NCBI GenBank assembly: GCA_030432635.1
Contig: JAUIMB010000006.1
Span: forward strand, 1 to 64,000
Direction: 5' to 3'
DNA length: 64,000 bases
From: Bacteroidia bacterium
GTDB lineage: Bacteria; Bacteroidota; Bacteroidia; Flavobacteriales; Flavobacteriaceae
In this document: one piece after another, positions 44,047 through 53,026 of the stretch
Layout of the letters: each line of letters begins with the position of its first letter
Numbering within the stretch: position 1 is the stretch's first letter
Position numbers and translations under genes: made by a program
The notes under the pieces: generated by a model
Databases searched by the model: none
What the model saw: only the letters and a program-made list of their open reading frames with translations
Told to the model about the DNA's origin: nothing

Positions 44047-45957
44047 TTATTTAATCATATCGTAGCTACGTTTGATAAAGTTGGTCAATTCTTCACCCTT
44101 GAGTAAGCCTTGGGATAAGCGCGCCAAATCTAAACTTTGATTGATGAGACGCTCTTGCTTTTTCTTGGTTTTGGTGTTCAGAATATCACTAACCAATTCT
44201 GAGTTGGTATTGACGATGAGGTTGTACATCTCAGGCATGTTGCCCATTCCAAACATGCCACCACCACCTGTTTGCTGCATCTCTTTCATACGACGCATAA
44301 ACTCAGGCTGTGTGATGATAAACGGACTTGCTTCGCTATCCATAGCTTCCAACTGTACCATGAATTTTTCTGAAGGAATGACCTCTTTCAATAATTCATC
44401 CAATGTGGTCTTCTCTTCTTCAGATAATTTGGAAATGGTCGTATCGTCTTTCTTTATCAAGTTGTCAATATGGTCACCATCAACGCGCGCAAAAGAAACG
44501 TTTTCCTTAGTGGTTTCCAATTTCTGGATCAAGTGTGAAACGATCGGAGAATCCAATAACAAGACTTCATATCCTTTTACTTTTGCAGCTTCAATATAGG
44601 AGTGTTGTGCATCCTTATCTGCAGCATACAGGATAACGAGCTTATCATCCTTGTCAGTTTGCTTGGCCTTTATTTTGTTGTAAAGTTCATCGTACGTATA
44701 AAAATCACCATCAACAGTTGGATACAACGCGAAAGTTTCAGCTTTTTCAAAGAATTTTTCTTCAGAAAGCATCCCGTATTCAATTACGATTTTAATATCG
44801 TCCCATTTTTTTTCAAAATCCTCTCGATTATTATTGAACAAGGATTTCAGTTTATCAGCTACTTTTCGTGTGATATATGATGAAATTTTCTTGACTGCAC
44901 CATCAGCCTGTAAATAGGATCGGGATACATTAAGTGGAATATCTGGCGAGTCGATCACACCTCGAAGCATGGTTAAGAATTCGGGAACGATGCCTTCAAC
45001 ATTATCGGTTACGAAAACTTGGTTTTGATACAATTGAATTTTATCCTTCTGGATATTCAAATCGTTGGTCATTTTCGGGAAGTAGAGTATTCCTGTAAGA
45101 TTGAAGGGATAATCGACATTCAAATGAATGTTGAACAATGGCTCCTCGAATTGCATTGGGTACAGTTCTCGGTAAAAGTTCTTGTAATCTTCATCTTTCA
45201 AATCTGTTGGTTGTTTTGTCCAAGCAGGATTTGGGTTGTTGATGATATTATCTACGGTTATTTTTTTGTGCGGCTCAGAGGTTTCCTTCCCATCTTCATC
45301 CTTTATTGTTTTAGGCGTAAAGTCTGGGTCATTAATTTCCTTGGTTCCGAATTTTATCGGAATAGGCATAAACTTGTTGTACTTGGTTAACAGTTCACGA
45401 ATTCGCGCGTCTTCCAAAAATTCTTCCTCGCCTTCAGAAATATGTAAAATAATTTCAGTGCCACGATCCTTTTTATCAGCTTCTACCAAGGTGAATTCTG
45501 GTGAGCCATCACAGGTCCAATGCGCAGCAGGTTCGTCTTTAAAGGATTTCGTGATGATTTCCACTTTATCTGCAACCATAAACGCAGAGTAGAAACCTAA
45601 ACCGAAATGCCCTATGATTCCAGTGTCTTTAGCCGAATCCTTGTATTTGTCTAAAAATTCCTCAGCACCAGAAAAAGCAACCTCGTTGATGTATTTTTGA
45701 ACTTCTTCGGCTGTCATTCCCAAGCCTTGGTCAATGATATGAAGTTTTTTATTGTCCTTGTCAATTTTGACTTCGATTTGCGGATTACCATATTCGACTT
45801 TAGCCTCACCAACATGGCTTAGGTGTTTAAGTTTTAAAGTAGCATCAGTTGCATTACTGATCAGTTCACGCAAAAATATTTCGTGATCACTGTATAAGAA
45901 TTTCTTGATTAAAGGGAAGATGTTTTCTACTGAAACATTAATATTTCCTGTTGTCAT
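44047..45957 (-). CDS. htpG: Molecular chaperone HtpG (Hsp90)
   Basis: 636 aa, normal length. The GHKL ATPase domain has ELISNATDA (about 28-36), DQGLGMT (about 76-82) and GHFGLGFYSAFMV (about 117-129); the middle domain contains the catalytic-loop RGVIDSPDIPLNVSRSYLQ; a C-terminal dimerisation domain ends the protein. HtpG assists late folding under heat and other stress. A sigma-54-like sequence and paired TTATGACAA repeats lie about 75-105 nt upstream. Confidence 0.97.
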   Translation of the reverse strand: MTTGNINVSVENIFPLIKKFLYSDHEIFLRELISNATDATLKLKHLSHVGEAKVEYGNPQIEVKIDKDNKKLHIIDQGLGMTAEEVQKYINEVAFSGAEEFLDKYKDSAKDTGIIGHFGLGFYSAFMVADKVEIITKSFKDEPAAHWTCDGSPEFTLVEADKKDRGTEIILHISEGEEEFLEDARIRELLTKYNKFMPIPIKFGTKEINDPDFTPKTIKDEDGKETSEPHKKITVDNIINNPNPAWTKQPTDLKDEDYKNFYRELYPMQFEEPLFNIHLNVDYPFNLTGILYFPKMTNDLNIQKDKIQLYQNQVFVTDNVEGIVPEFLTMLRGVIDSPDIPLNVSRSYLQADGAVKKISSYITRKVADKLKSLFNNNREDFEKKWDDIKIVIEYGMLSEEKFFEKAETFALYPTVDGDFYTYDELYNKIKAKQTDKDDKLVILYAADKDAQHSYIEAAKVKGYEVLLLDSPIVSHLIQKLETTKENVSFARVDGDHIDNLIKKDDTTISKLSEEEKTTLDELLKEVIPSEKFMVQLEAMDSEASPFIITQPEFMRRMKEMQQTGGGGMFGMGNMPEMYNLIVNTNSELVSDILNTKTKKKQERLINQSLDLARLSQGLLKGEELTNFIKRSYDMIK

Positions 45958-46030
45958 GATAAATAATTTTATGTTTTGTCTCCATTGAGAATGGAACCCA
46001 TTTATGTTATTTTAATCTGTAGCTATTTAT

Positions 46031-46047
46031 GACAACAAAAATGCCAA
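46031..46047 (-). promoter_or_regulatory. Near-consensus sigma-54-like promoter upstream of htpG
   Basis: Minus strand TTGGCATTTTTGTTGTC: the -24 GG and the TTG of the -12 box are correctly spaced, but the invariant -12 GC reads GT. Two TTATGACAA direct repeats (46027-46035 and 46056-46064 on the plus strand) flank it. Tentative. Confidence 0.35.
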
Positions 46048-46072
46048 TTGAATAATTATGACAAGATGACAT

Positions 46073-46106
46073 AAAAAAAAGCGCTTCAATTTTGAAGCGC
46101 TTTTTT
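46073..46106 (-). terminator. Hairpin after the S9 peptidase gene
   Basis: A-run, GCGCTTCAA, 2-nt centre, TTGAAGCGC, T-run: a long inverted repeat (about 15 bp including A/T ends), 16 nt past the S9 stop. Works in both directions. Confidence 0.8.
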
Positions 46107-46121
46107 GTTTTTTAAACAGGC

Positions 46122-48563
46122 TTAGTCCTTAATGGTTTCATTGTTTTCAATCTTTTCGCTTTTCTCTTTTCTGTTTTTTACATGTTTGTCTAGCCATTGG
46201 TCTTGTTCCCAAAGCATGTGCATGATAGATTCTTTAGCTCTATAACCATGGCTTTCCTTTGGTAACATTACTAATCTTACAGGTGCTCCAAGCCCTTTCA
46301 AGGCATTGAAATAGCGCTCGCTTTGCAGCGGATAGGTTCCTGAATTATTGTCGGCAACACCATGAATTAGAAGCAATGGCGTTTTCATTTTGTCGGCATG
46401 CATAAACGGTGACATATTATAATAGATTTCAGGAGCTTCCCAATAACTGCGCTCCTCACTTTGAAAACCAAAAGGTGTCAATGTTCGGTTGTATGCACCA
46501 CTTCTTGCAATTCCTGCCGCAAATAAATTGGAATGTGATAGTAGGTTGGCTGTCATGAAAGCACCATAACTATGTCCACCAACAGCGACCCTGTTTCTAT
46601 CGATATAACCAAGATTATCTACAGCGTCAATAGCGGCTTTTCCATTGGCAACCAACTGCGTTCTGAATGAGTCATTAGGCTCTTCATCGCCTTCTCCAAC
46701 GATAGGGAACGCAGCATCATCTAAAACAACATAGCCTTTAGTGACCCAATAAATTGGTGAGCCCCAATACGGATACACAAATTCATTTGGATTAGCAGTA
46801 CTTTGGGAAGCACTTGCCTTATCTTTAAACTCACGAGGGTAAGCCCACAAAATCATTGGGTACTTTTCGCCCTCTTTATAATCTAACGGCAAATACAGTG
46901 TGCCTTCCAAATCTAAACCATCTTCACGTTTATAACTAATAACACGTTTATTGACTTCTTCTAAACTTTTAAATGGATTTTCAAATGCTGTTATTGGTCT
47001 TAAATTATTCGTTCTGATATTTCTGATATAGTAATTAGGGTATTCCTTTTTAGATTCAATTCGCACTAGAATTTCTCCTTTTTCTATGTTTATGGCGCTA
47101 TTGAGACTTTCAAGTTTGTCAGTATACTGCGATTGGTATAAACGATTGGTTTTTCCAGAGGTAATATCATATTCATCAATAAACGGAAACTGACCCTCTT
47201 TAGAATAACCATCTCCCATTAAATAAAGTTTGTTGTCGTTCATGTTTAATGTGTAACGACCATATTTATTTCTTGAAGTAACATAATTACCAGGATCACT
47301 ATAACGGTCTTGATAATTCCTATCTGAAATAATTTCAGATTTCCCATTAGAAGGATTAAATAAGTAAGTTTTTAGATTTCTCGTGTTCCACCAATAATCA
47401 TAAGCGATTGCAGTATTGTCATTTCCCCATTCAACACCAGCAAAACGTTGTTTTGTCTTTAAAATTTCCTTTGGTGTTCCGTTGAAAGGTGCATTTAGTT
47501 CATACACAATATCTCTATAATCTACTTCGACAGCAGGATCACCATTATCAAGAGCCTCAGACCATACCAAGGTTGCAGGTTCATCTCCTCGCCATTGCAT
47601 GTTGCGTTTGCCCATTCGAGTTGCCATGAATCCTTTTGGACGTACTTCATCCAATGGAACTTCGTTAACTGTTTTTATACGTTTACCATTTACATCGTAA
47701 ACGATACTTTCGCTTGGGAATCTAGTGTACGTCACAATATAAGAGAAAGGACGCTTGGTTTTTGTGACCATGATATATTGTCCATCTGGTGAAAAACTAA
47801 TACCTCGATACATGTCGGCTTTTAGGAAACCTTGAATGGTTCCATCAATTGATACTTTTTTAATTTCTGAACGCGCAAGTTGCTCAAAATTGAATTCGTC
47901 ATTTGGTGTTTTCAATAAGTCTTGATAGGTTCTATTTTGCGCTTTGGCACCATCACTCACTGAAACAGTAGGTCCAGTAGGAACAGCGGTAGCCGTATTA
48001 ATCAATTCTTTACGGTCATTTGGAAGCATTTTTACCAAAAGGTTTTTATTATCCTTAAACCAGTTAACCGTACTGCCCATATTGGCGTTTACATTGGCAT
48101 CGGTGATTTTATGAACAGTTGCCTTTGCGATGTTTAATACCCAAACTTCAACACCTTTGCTAGTTGTGTTTAAGCATGCAATCATGCTTTCATCAGGCGA
48201 CCATCTAAATCCTGATAACCTTGCATTATCAGGTAATCCGGATACTTGTTTAGCCTCTTTGTCTTTAGTTTTTTTAACCTTAATATTCGTATAGTAATTG
48301 GTTCTGCTCCCAATATTAGTCACTGGGTTAATTCTTAATCCTGCGAGTCTTAACTCAGTTTCAGATAGTTCTTCAATCGATTTGTACTGATTTCTATAGA
48401 GAAGAACCATGTGCTCTCCTTTGCTGTCAATTTGAACACCAGGTGCTAATTCTACATCTGCCAATTCTAATATTTCTTCTGATGGTTGTTGATAACTAAG
48501 GCTTTGTTGACCGTAATTATAAATACACAATAAAAGTGTTATTACTGTAATAAATCGTTTCAT
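46122..48563 (-). CDS. S9-family prolyl oligopeptidase-like peptidase
   Basis: 813 aa, secreted (signal MKRFITVITLLLCIYNYGQ). An N-terminal seven-bladed beta-propeller (about 40-560, repeated FSPDGQYIMVTK-type blades) precedes an alpha/beta-hydrolase domain with nucleophile GGHSYGAF (about 670), the acid in GVADNNSGT (about 741) and His in LPKESHGYR (about 775). A Lys/Glu tail ends the chain. Probably a periplasmic di/oligopeptidyl peptidase. Its spacer with fabH holds the second TATGC-AC-GCATA palindrome. Confidence 0.9.
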   Translation of the reverse strand: MKRFITVITLLLCIYNYGQQSLSYQQPSEEILELADVELAPGVQIDSKGEHMVLLYRNQYKSIEELSETELRLAGLRINPVTNIGSRTNYYTNIKVKKTKDKEAKQVSGLPDNARLSGFRWSPDESMIACLNTTSKGVEVWVLNIAKATVHKITDANVNANMGSTVNWFKDNKNLLVKMLPNDRKELINTATAVPTGPTVSVSDGAKAQNRTYQDLLKTPNDEFNFEQLARSEIKKVSIDGTIQGFLKADMYRGISFSPDGQYIMVTKTKRPFSYIVTYTRFPSESIVYDVNGKRIKTVNEVPLDEVRPKGFMATRMGKRNMQWRGDEPATLVWSEALDNGDPAVEVDYRDIVYELNAPFNGTPKEILKTKQRFAGVEWGNDNTAIAYDYWWNTRNLKTYLFNPSNGKSEIISDRNYQDRYSDPGNYVTSRNKYGRYTLNMNDNKLYLMGDGYSKEGQFPFIDEYDITSGKTNRLYQSQYTDKLESLNSAINIEKGEILVRIESKKEYPNYYIRNIRTNNLRPITAFENPFKSLEEVNKRVISYKREDGLDLEGTLYLPLDYKEGEKYPMILWAYPREFKDKASASQSTANPNEFVYPYWGSPIYWVTKGYVVLDDAAFPIVGEGDEEPNDSFRTQLVANGKAAIDAVDNLGYIDRNRVAVGGHSYGAFMTANLLSHSNLFAAGIARSGAYNRTLTPFGFQSEERSYWEAPEIYYNMSPFMHADKMKTPLLLIHGVADNNSGTYPLQSERYFNALKGLGAPVRLVMLPKESHGYRAKESIMHMLWEQDQWLDKHVKNRKEKSEKIENNETIKD

Positions 48564-48652
48564 GATTTTCTCTAATTGGTTAATGGGTATAAATTAATTA
48601 AAATAGATTCTTAACTTAAGAAAGCTTTGTTAAAAATGCGTTAATCTATTTG

Positions 48653-48666
48653 CTATGCACGCATAA
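48653..48666. promoter_or_regulatory. Palindrome CTATGC-AC-GCATAA (site 2)
   Basis: A near-perfect dyad, the reverse complement of the site at 39532 except at an outer base. It lies in the divergent S9 peptidase/fabH spacer, 90 nt from the S9 start and 98 nt from the fabH start, a plausible operator position. Confidence 0.45.
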
Positions 48667-48763
48667 CGAATAAGCTTTGGTTTACTTGTAAATAGGTTAA
48701 ATTTGTTCTGTTATAGTAAATAAAAGTTTCCGCAATCGTAGGAAACGAAGCAAGAATTTTCCA

Positions 48764-49774
48764 ATGTACAATTCAAGAATAATAGGCTTAGGTAAATATG
48801 TTCCAGAGAATGTTGTTACCAATAACGATCTAAAACAATGGATGGACACCAGTGATGAATGGATTCAAGAGCGAACTGGTATCAAGGAGCGACGATGGAT
48901 AGATCCTGAGACAAGTGACGATACAACGTCGTCTATGGGTGTGAAGGCAGCTAAGATTGCCATAGAGCGCGCAGGTGTGACCAAGGACGACATAGACTTT
49001 GTCATATTTGCCACTCTTAGTCCAGATATGTATTTCCCTGGAGGAGGCGTTCGTGTTCAAGATATGTTGGATATGCCAACTATTGGTGCCTTGGATATTC
49101 GCAATCAATGTTCTGGATTTATCTATGCTTTATCTGTTGCCGATCAGTTTATAAAAACAGGGATGTATAAAAACATATTGGTCATAGGTAGTGAAAACCA
49201 TTCAGGAGGATTGGAACGTTCCACTCGAGGTCGAGGTGTTACCGTTATTTTTGGTGATGGTGCAGGAGCTGCTGTATTAGCTCGGGAAGAAGATTCAACC
49301 AAAGGTATCTTATCATCGCATTTGCATAGTGAAGGTGCCCATGCCAAGGAGCTTGCACTTGAGGGTCCTAGCACAGGACGTTGGGTCGATACCATTATGG
49401 AAGAAAACGATCCTGACGATACGTCATATTATCCTCATATGAATGGCCAGTTTGTGTTTAAGCATGCCGTTGTTCGGTTTAGTGAGGCAATAATTGAAGG
49501 ACTTTCGGCCAATAATCTAAAAAAGGAAGATATCGATATGCTCATTCCGCATCAAGCCAATTTGCGAATTTCACAGTTTATTCAGAAGAAATTTAATTTG
49601 AGGGATGACCAAGTGTACAACAATATAATGCGCTACGGAAATACAACTGCAGCTTCAATACCTATTGCCTTAACTGAGGCTTGGGAGGAAGGTAAGGTCA
49701 ATGAAGGCGATACTGTAGTCTTGGCTGCTTTTGGAAGTGGTTTCACCTGGGGAAGTGTCGTGATGCGTTGGTAA
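48764..49774 (+). CDS. fabH: 3-oxoacyl-ACP synthase III family protein (FabH-like)
   Basis: 336 aa thiolase-fold condensing enzyme. The Cys-His-Asn triad is visible: Cys in DIRNQCSGFIYAL (about 113), His in IPHQANLRI (about 257) and Asn in RYGNTTAASIPIAL (about 289). The N-terminal TSDEWIQERTGIKERRW is typical FabH. It stands alone rather than in a plsX-fabH or accB cluster, so it may be a paralogue with a special primer. A 6-bp hairpin (GTTTCC / GGAAAC, 48726-48746) sits in its leader. Confidence 0.88.
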   Translation: MYNSRIIGLGKYVPENVVTNNDLKQWMDTSDEWIQERTGIKERRWIDPETSDDTTSSMGVKAAKIAIERAGVTKDDIDFVIFATLSPDMYFPGGGVRVQDMLDMPTIGALDIRNQCSGFIYALSVADQFIKTGMYKNILVIGSENHSGGLERSTRGRGVTVIFGDGAGAAVLAREEDSTKGILSSHLHSEGAHAKELALEGPSTGRWVDTIMEENDPDDTSYYPHMNGQFVFKHAVVRFSEAIIEGLSANNLKKEDIDMLIPHQANLRISQFIQKKFNLRDDQVYNNIMRYGNTTAASIPIALTEAWEEGKVNEGDTVVLAAFGSGFTWGSVVMRW

Positions 49775-49871
49775 CTAACTCCTTCGTAGGTAGAATCCTT
49801 TTTTTGATATTACATGCGTTATTTCCGAATCTAAAAAGTATATCTCTTTTGAAGGGTATTCAAACAAAACA

Positions 49872-49902
49872 AAAAATCCCAAAGTTTACCTTTGGGATTT
49901 TT
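49872..49902 (+). terminator. Terminator after fabH (element A)
   Basis: 13-bp perfect stem AAAAATCCCAAAG / CTTTGGGATTTTT, loop TTTAC. It lies 97 nt past fabH and is symmetrical enough to act in both directions. Confidence 0.7.
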
Positions 49903-50244
49903 CTGCTATTAACCAATCTAACTAAACACTAAAACTAATTCCATGTGAGTCTTTAAACTGATTAGCCTTAAAACTTATCACACATTGATTACGCTTAAGA
50001 CACTTTTTTATTTTATTCCTTAACATTTTTAACATCAATTAACAGCTGCCATAGTTTTGTTTAAATGACATGTCGAATCTTAATAGAAAAAAGAAGACCA
50101 AAGGTAAATGTACCAAAGGCCTTCATTACTATTAATCAATGTTGGATTTAAAACTTTACAGACTTTGTCGATAACATATTATACACATTACAAAGTCACA
50201 CCTAAATTTTGAAAAAAAACAAGAAAGATTTAGATGTTAAGGCA

Positions 50245-50274
50245 AAAACCCAAGACAGTAACGCCTTGGGTTTT
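50245..50274. terminator. Hairpin downstream of the TonB-receptor gene (element B)
   Basis: 10-bp perfect stem AAAACCCAAG / CTTGGGTTTT with a 10-nt loop. It lies 112 nt past the minus-strand receptor stop and could terminate in either direction. Confidence 0.6.
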
Positions 50275-50386
50275 CTTATTTAATAACCAAACATTAACAC
50301 TAACCATCAACTATTATATGCAGGCTATTAAATTTTTCATTTCTAACAATGTCGTCCAAAAGTTGAACATAGTTACATTGTTCATA

Positions 50387-52870
50387 TTATAAAAATCCAC
50401 CACTTCCGGATTTTTCGTTGTCATCACGTTGTTTACGTTGTAGAGCTCTGTATTTTCCACCACCAAAACGGTACGATAAAGCAATATTCCAGGTATTGCT
50501 TTCCCAGTTGAATTGGCCAACTTGAGGCGATGGTCTGTCACCTTCAAATTCAAATCGCATTGTATTAAAGATATCACTGTAGTTAAAACTGAAGGTGGCA
50601 CGTTGATCTTCCAGAAAACTATAACGCAAGCCAGTATTAACCATAAACATTGGTTTTCGAGTAAATTGCAGGCCTTTTTCTTCACCTCTATACATTGAAA
50701 ACAATGATAAGCTCAATTGCTTTGTGACTTTAAAATTGTTGAACAATCGGAAATTATAGACAATATTGTCGACCTCTAGCGTTGAACGTTCTATATCGTC
50801 TACGGTAGCAGTTTCTATTGGAGCGGTCAAGACTTCAGTAATTCCTTTTTGTTGTCTTGCAAACAAATCGAAACTACCATTTAAACTCCACCATTTTGTC
50901 GGTCTGTAGTTACTACTAATTTCAATTCCATAAGCAGTTGTGTTCTCAAAGTTGTCATAGGTTAGTATATTCTTGTTTAAGTCCAGTCGGTCAACGAATA
51001 CGGCTCTATTGATTTCATCTTCGACCAATCTAAAAAACACACCACCAGTAATTGATCCTTTTTCTAGCTTTCTGGTATAGTTGAATTCAATTGAATTAGT
51101 AAACTGTGGTTGTAGATTTGTGTTTCCGAAGGAAGAAACCAAAGGAGTACTCCATTCTCTAATTGGATTGACCTGTTGTAATCCTGGTCGATCCACACGA
51201 CGACTCACACTCATTTGATACGTGTTTTTATCGCTTGCCGTATAGGTGACGAATGCCGAAGGATACACTTGAAAATAATTGTTCTCAAAAGGTATGGTTT
51301 CACTATTGTTTTCCAACTGTCGAATGGCAGAAGCCTCTTCGTTTACACTTTCTGCTCTAGCTCCAACTTGGTAACTCCATTTTTCAAAGGTTTTGCCATA
51401 GGTGATATAAAGGGAATATATATCTCTTTTATAGGTGAAATCGGTAGCTGGTGTTGGAATGAACTCATCACCATTATTAGAAATGTCATCTTGGTTTTCG
51501 TTGACAGAAAGTCCCGTAGAACTGTAGTCAATATTGGTTTCAAACAGTCGTGCTTCTGCACCAATTTCAAGTTTGGCCTTTTCAGATAAAGGATTCGTGT
51601 AATCTAAATTAACAACAGTTTGGTCTCGATTGGTGTCAACAAAATCGGTGTAATCTGGTGGAAATGGAATATTTGTAAATCTGAAATTAGCCACTTCGTC
51701 TTGATTGAAAACACTATAGTCGACTTCTAAATCCAATTTTTCACCTTCCTTTTTGAACTTATGGTTGTAAACACCATTATATTGCTCGACTCTATTATCA
51801 GTGTCATTATTGAAGTTTTGACGTTGAAGCGGCTCACCTACAAACTGAATGCTTGTAATACCTGAGCCCTTTCCCTTGAACACGTTTTGATTTGTAAAGA
51901 AAGAGATGGTGTTATTGTCATTCATGTAGAAATCAACGCCTACTTTGTAAAGGTTCGATTTGTTGTTGTTATTGAATTTGAAGGCTTGTTCAGAGTTGTC
52001 ATCCAGCCTCAGGATATTCCCGAAGTTGTCGTATTTCCCTACGTTATTTCCATAGTTGCCATAGAAATTGAATTTTCCATTGCGATAATTCATGTCAATA
52101 GAACTATTGAATTTAGCGAAGATTTCCTTGGTTAAGCCAAAATTGACATTTCCATTGAAGCCGATGGTTGTGTTTTTGTGCAAAATAATGTTGATGATAC
52201 CACTCATACCTTCAGGATTATATTTAGCAGAAGGGTTTGTGATCAATTCAATTTGCTTGATAGATGTAGAAGGAATTTGTCTTAATAATTGTGCAATTGG
52301 TACATTTGACAATTTGCCGTCTACCATGACACGTACATTCTCGTTGCCACGCAAACTGATATTTCCGGTTTGCTGATCTACATTTACCGATGGAAGGTTA
52401 TTCATAATGTCACTAGCTGTGGCTCCTGCTGTTGTGAGGTCTTTACCGATATTGATGACCTTGCGATCCACCTTTTGTTGAATCGTGGTAACTTCAGCAA
52501 CTACAGTAACTTCATCCAGGCTTTCTAGGTCTTCTTCCAATTTGATTTCACCCAAATCAATGTTAAAATTGCCAGATCCGATGGTAACTGTCCGTGAAAT
52601 GGTCTTGTAACCTATATATTGTATCATTACTTTGACCTCACCTTCTGGTATCTTTTCAATTTTAAAGGTGCCGTCATCATTGGTAATTCCTCCAGTTATA
52701 GTTTGACCTTGAAGGTCAGTGACTAGTACATTCACATACGGTAAGGGCTGATTAAGTGAAGCATCAAGAACTTTTCCTGAAATAGAACCATCCCTAAGAT
52801 TGGAATTTGGAGAGTGTGCAAAGCCTATCATGGTGATTAAGACTACGCACAATTGCATAACTGTTTTCAT
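50387..52870 (-). CDS. TonB-dependent receptor-like outer-membrane protein (OMP_b-brl_3 type)
   Basis: 827 aa. Signal peptide, then a CarboxypepD_reg-like domain (about 28-110: GSISGKVLDASLNQPLPYVNVLV, VMIQYIGYKTISRTV), a plug domain (about 130-230: ATASDIMNNLPSVNVDQQTGNISLRGNENVRVMVDG, IELITNPSAKYNPEGMSGIINI) and a barrel of about 580 residues ending in WNIALSYRFGGG. It then has a basic, Gly-rich periplasmic tail. A role in uptake of an unknown ligand, or in envelope assembly, is likely. An ECF-like promoter sequence lies 49 nt upstream of the start. Confidence 0.9.
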   Translation of the reverse strand: MKTVMQLCVVLITMIGFAHSPNSNLRDGSISGKVLDASLNQPLPYVNVLVTDLQGQTITGGITNDDGTFKIEKIPEGEVKVMIQYIGYKTISRTVTIGSGNFNIDLGEIKLEEDLESLDEVTVVAEVTTIQQKVDRKVINIGKDLTTAGATASDIMNNLPSVNVDQQTGNISLRGNENVRVMVDGKLSNVPIAQLLRQIPSTSIKQIELITNPSAKYNPEGMSGIINIILHKNTTIGFNGNVNFGLTKEIFAKFNSSIDMNYRNGKFNFYGNYGNNVGKYDNFGNILRLDDNSEQAFKFNNNNKSNLYKVGVDFYMNDNNTISFFTNQNVFKGKGSGITSIQFVGEPLQRQNFNNDTDNRVEQYNGVYNHKFKKEGEKLDLEVDYSVFNQDEVANFRFTNIPFPPDYTDFVDTNRDQTVVNLDYTNPLSEKAKLEIGAEARLFETNIDYSSTGLSVNENQDDISNNGDEFIPTPATDFTYKRDIYSLYITYGKTFEKWSYQVGARAESVNEEASAIRQLENNSETIPFENNYFQVYPSAFVTYTASDKNTYQMSVSRRVDRPGLQQVNPIREWSTPLVSSFGNTNLQPQFTNSIEFNYTRKLEKGSITGGVFFRLVEDEINRAVFVDRLDLNKNILTYDNFENTTAYGIEISSNYRPTKWWSLNGSFDLFARQQKGITEVLTAPIETATVDDIERSTLEVDNIVYNFRLFNNFKVTKQLSLSLFSMYRGEEKGLQFTRKPMFMVNTGLRYSFLEDQRATFSFNYSDIFNTMRFEFEGDRPSPQVGQFNWESNTWNIALSYRFGGGKYRALQRKQRDDNEKSGSGGFL

Positions 52871-52918
52871 TATTTTTGATTGATTAGTATTTTAAGCATT
52901 TTTGGTTGTTGCAATAGA

Positions 52919-52943
52919 GACGACAATTAATTGCATGTGTTAC
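52919..52943 (-). promoter_or_regulatory. Weaker ECF-like promoter before the TonB-receptor gene
   Basis: Minus strand GTAAC (complement of 52939-52943), then CGTC (complement of 52919-52922), with 16 nt between TAAC and CGTC; the two strong sites have 17 by the same measure. The downstream bases are TCT rather than ATA. Possible member of the same regulon. Confidence 0.35.
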
Positions 52944-53003
52944 TTTTTTTAACAATAGTTAACACCCTTTTAACATTACGCATCAAGTCATGTTATTGAA
53001 TCT

Positions 53004-53011
53004 TATTTTTG
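53004..53011 (+). promoter_or_regulatory. Putative -7 element (TATTTTTG) of the CoA-binding protein gene
   Basis: TATTTTTG fits TAnnTTTG, 15 nt before the ATG. It overlaps the TTG from which the ORF track starts, which argues against that start. Confidence 0.5.
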
Positions 53012-53026
53012 TACAAAACGAATACA

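Larger units (their letters stand above)
49775..50386. other. 612-bp intergenic region with two similar hairpin-plus-leader elements
   Basis: No credible gene. It holds two terminator-like hairpins (listed separately), each followed on the plus strand by a similar A/C-rich tract: TATTAACCAATCTAACTAAA and TAATAACCAAACATTAACAC. The remainder is AT-rich with nothing recognisable. Confidence 0.5.

Noticed and set aside
45019-45592. Plus-strand ORFs (123 and 118 aa) opposite htpG
   Set aside because: Antisense shadows of a strongly conserved gene; no family resemblance.
50314-50685. 123-aa minus-strand ORF with hydrophobic start near the TonB-receptor 3' end
   Set aside because: Overlaps the conserved C-terminal strands of the receptor in another frame and has no convincing protein features.
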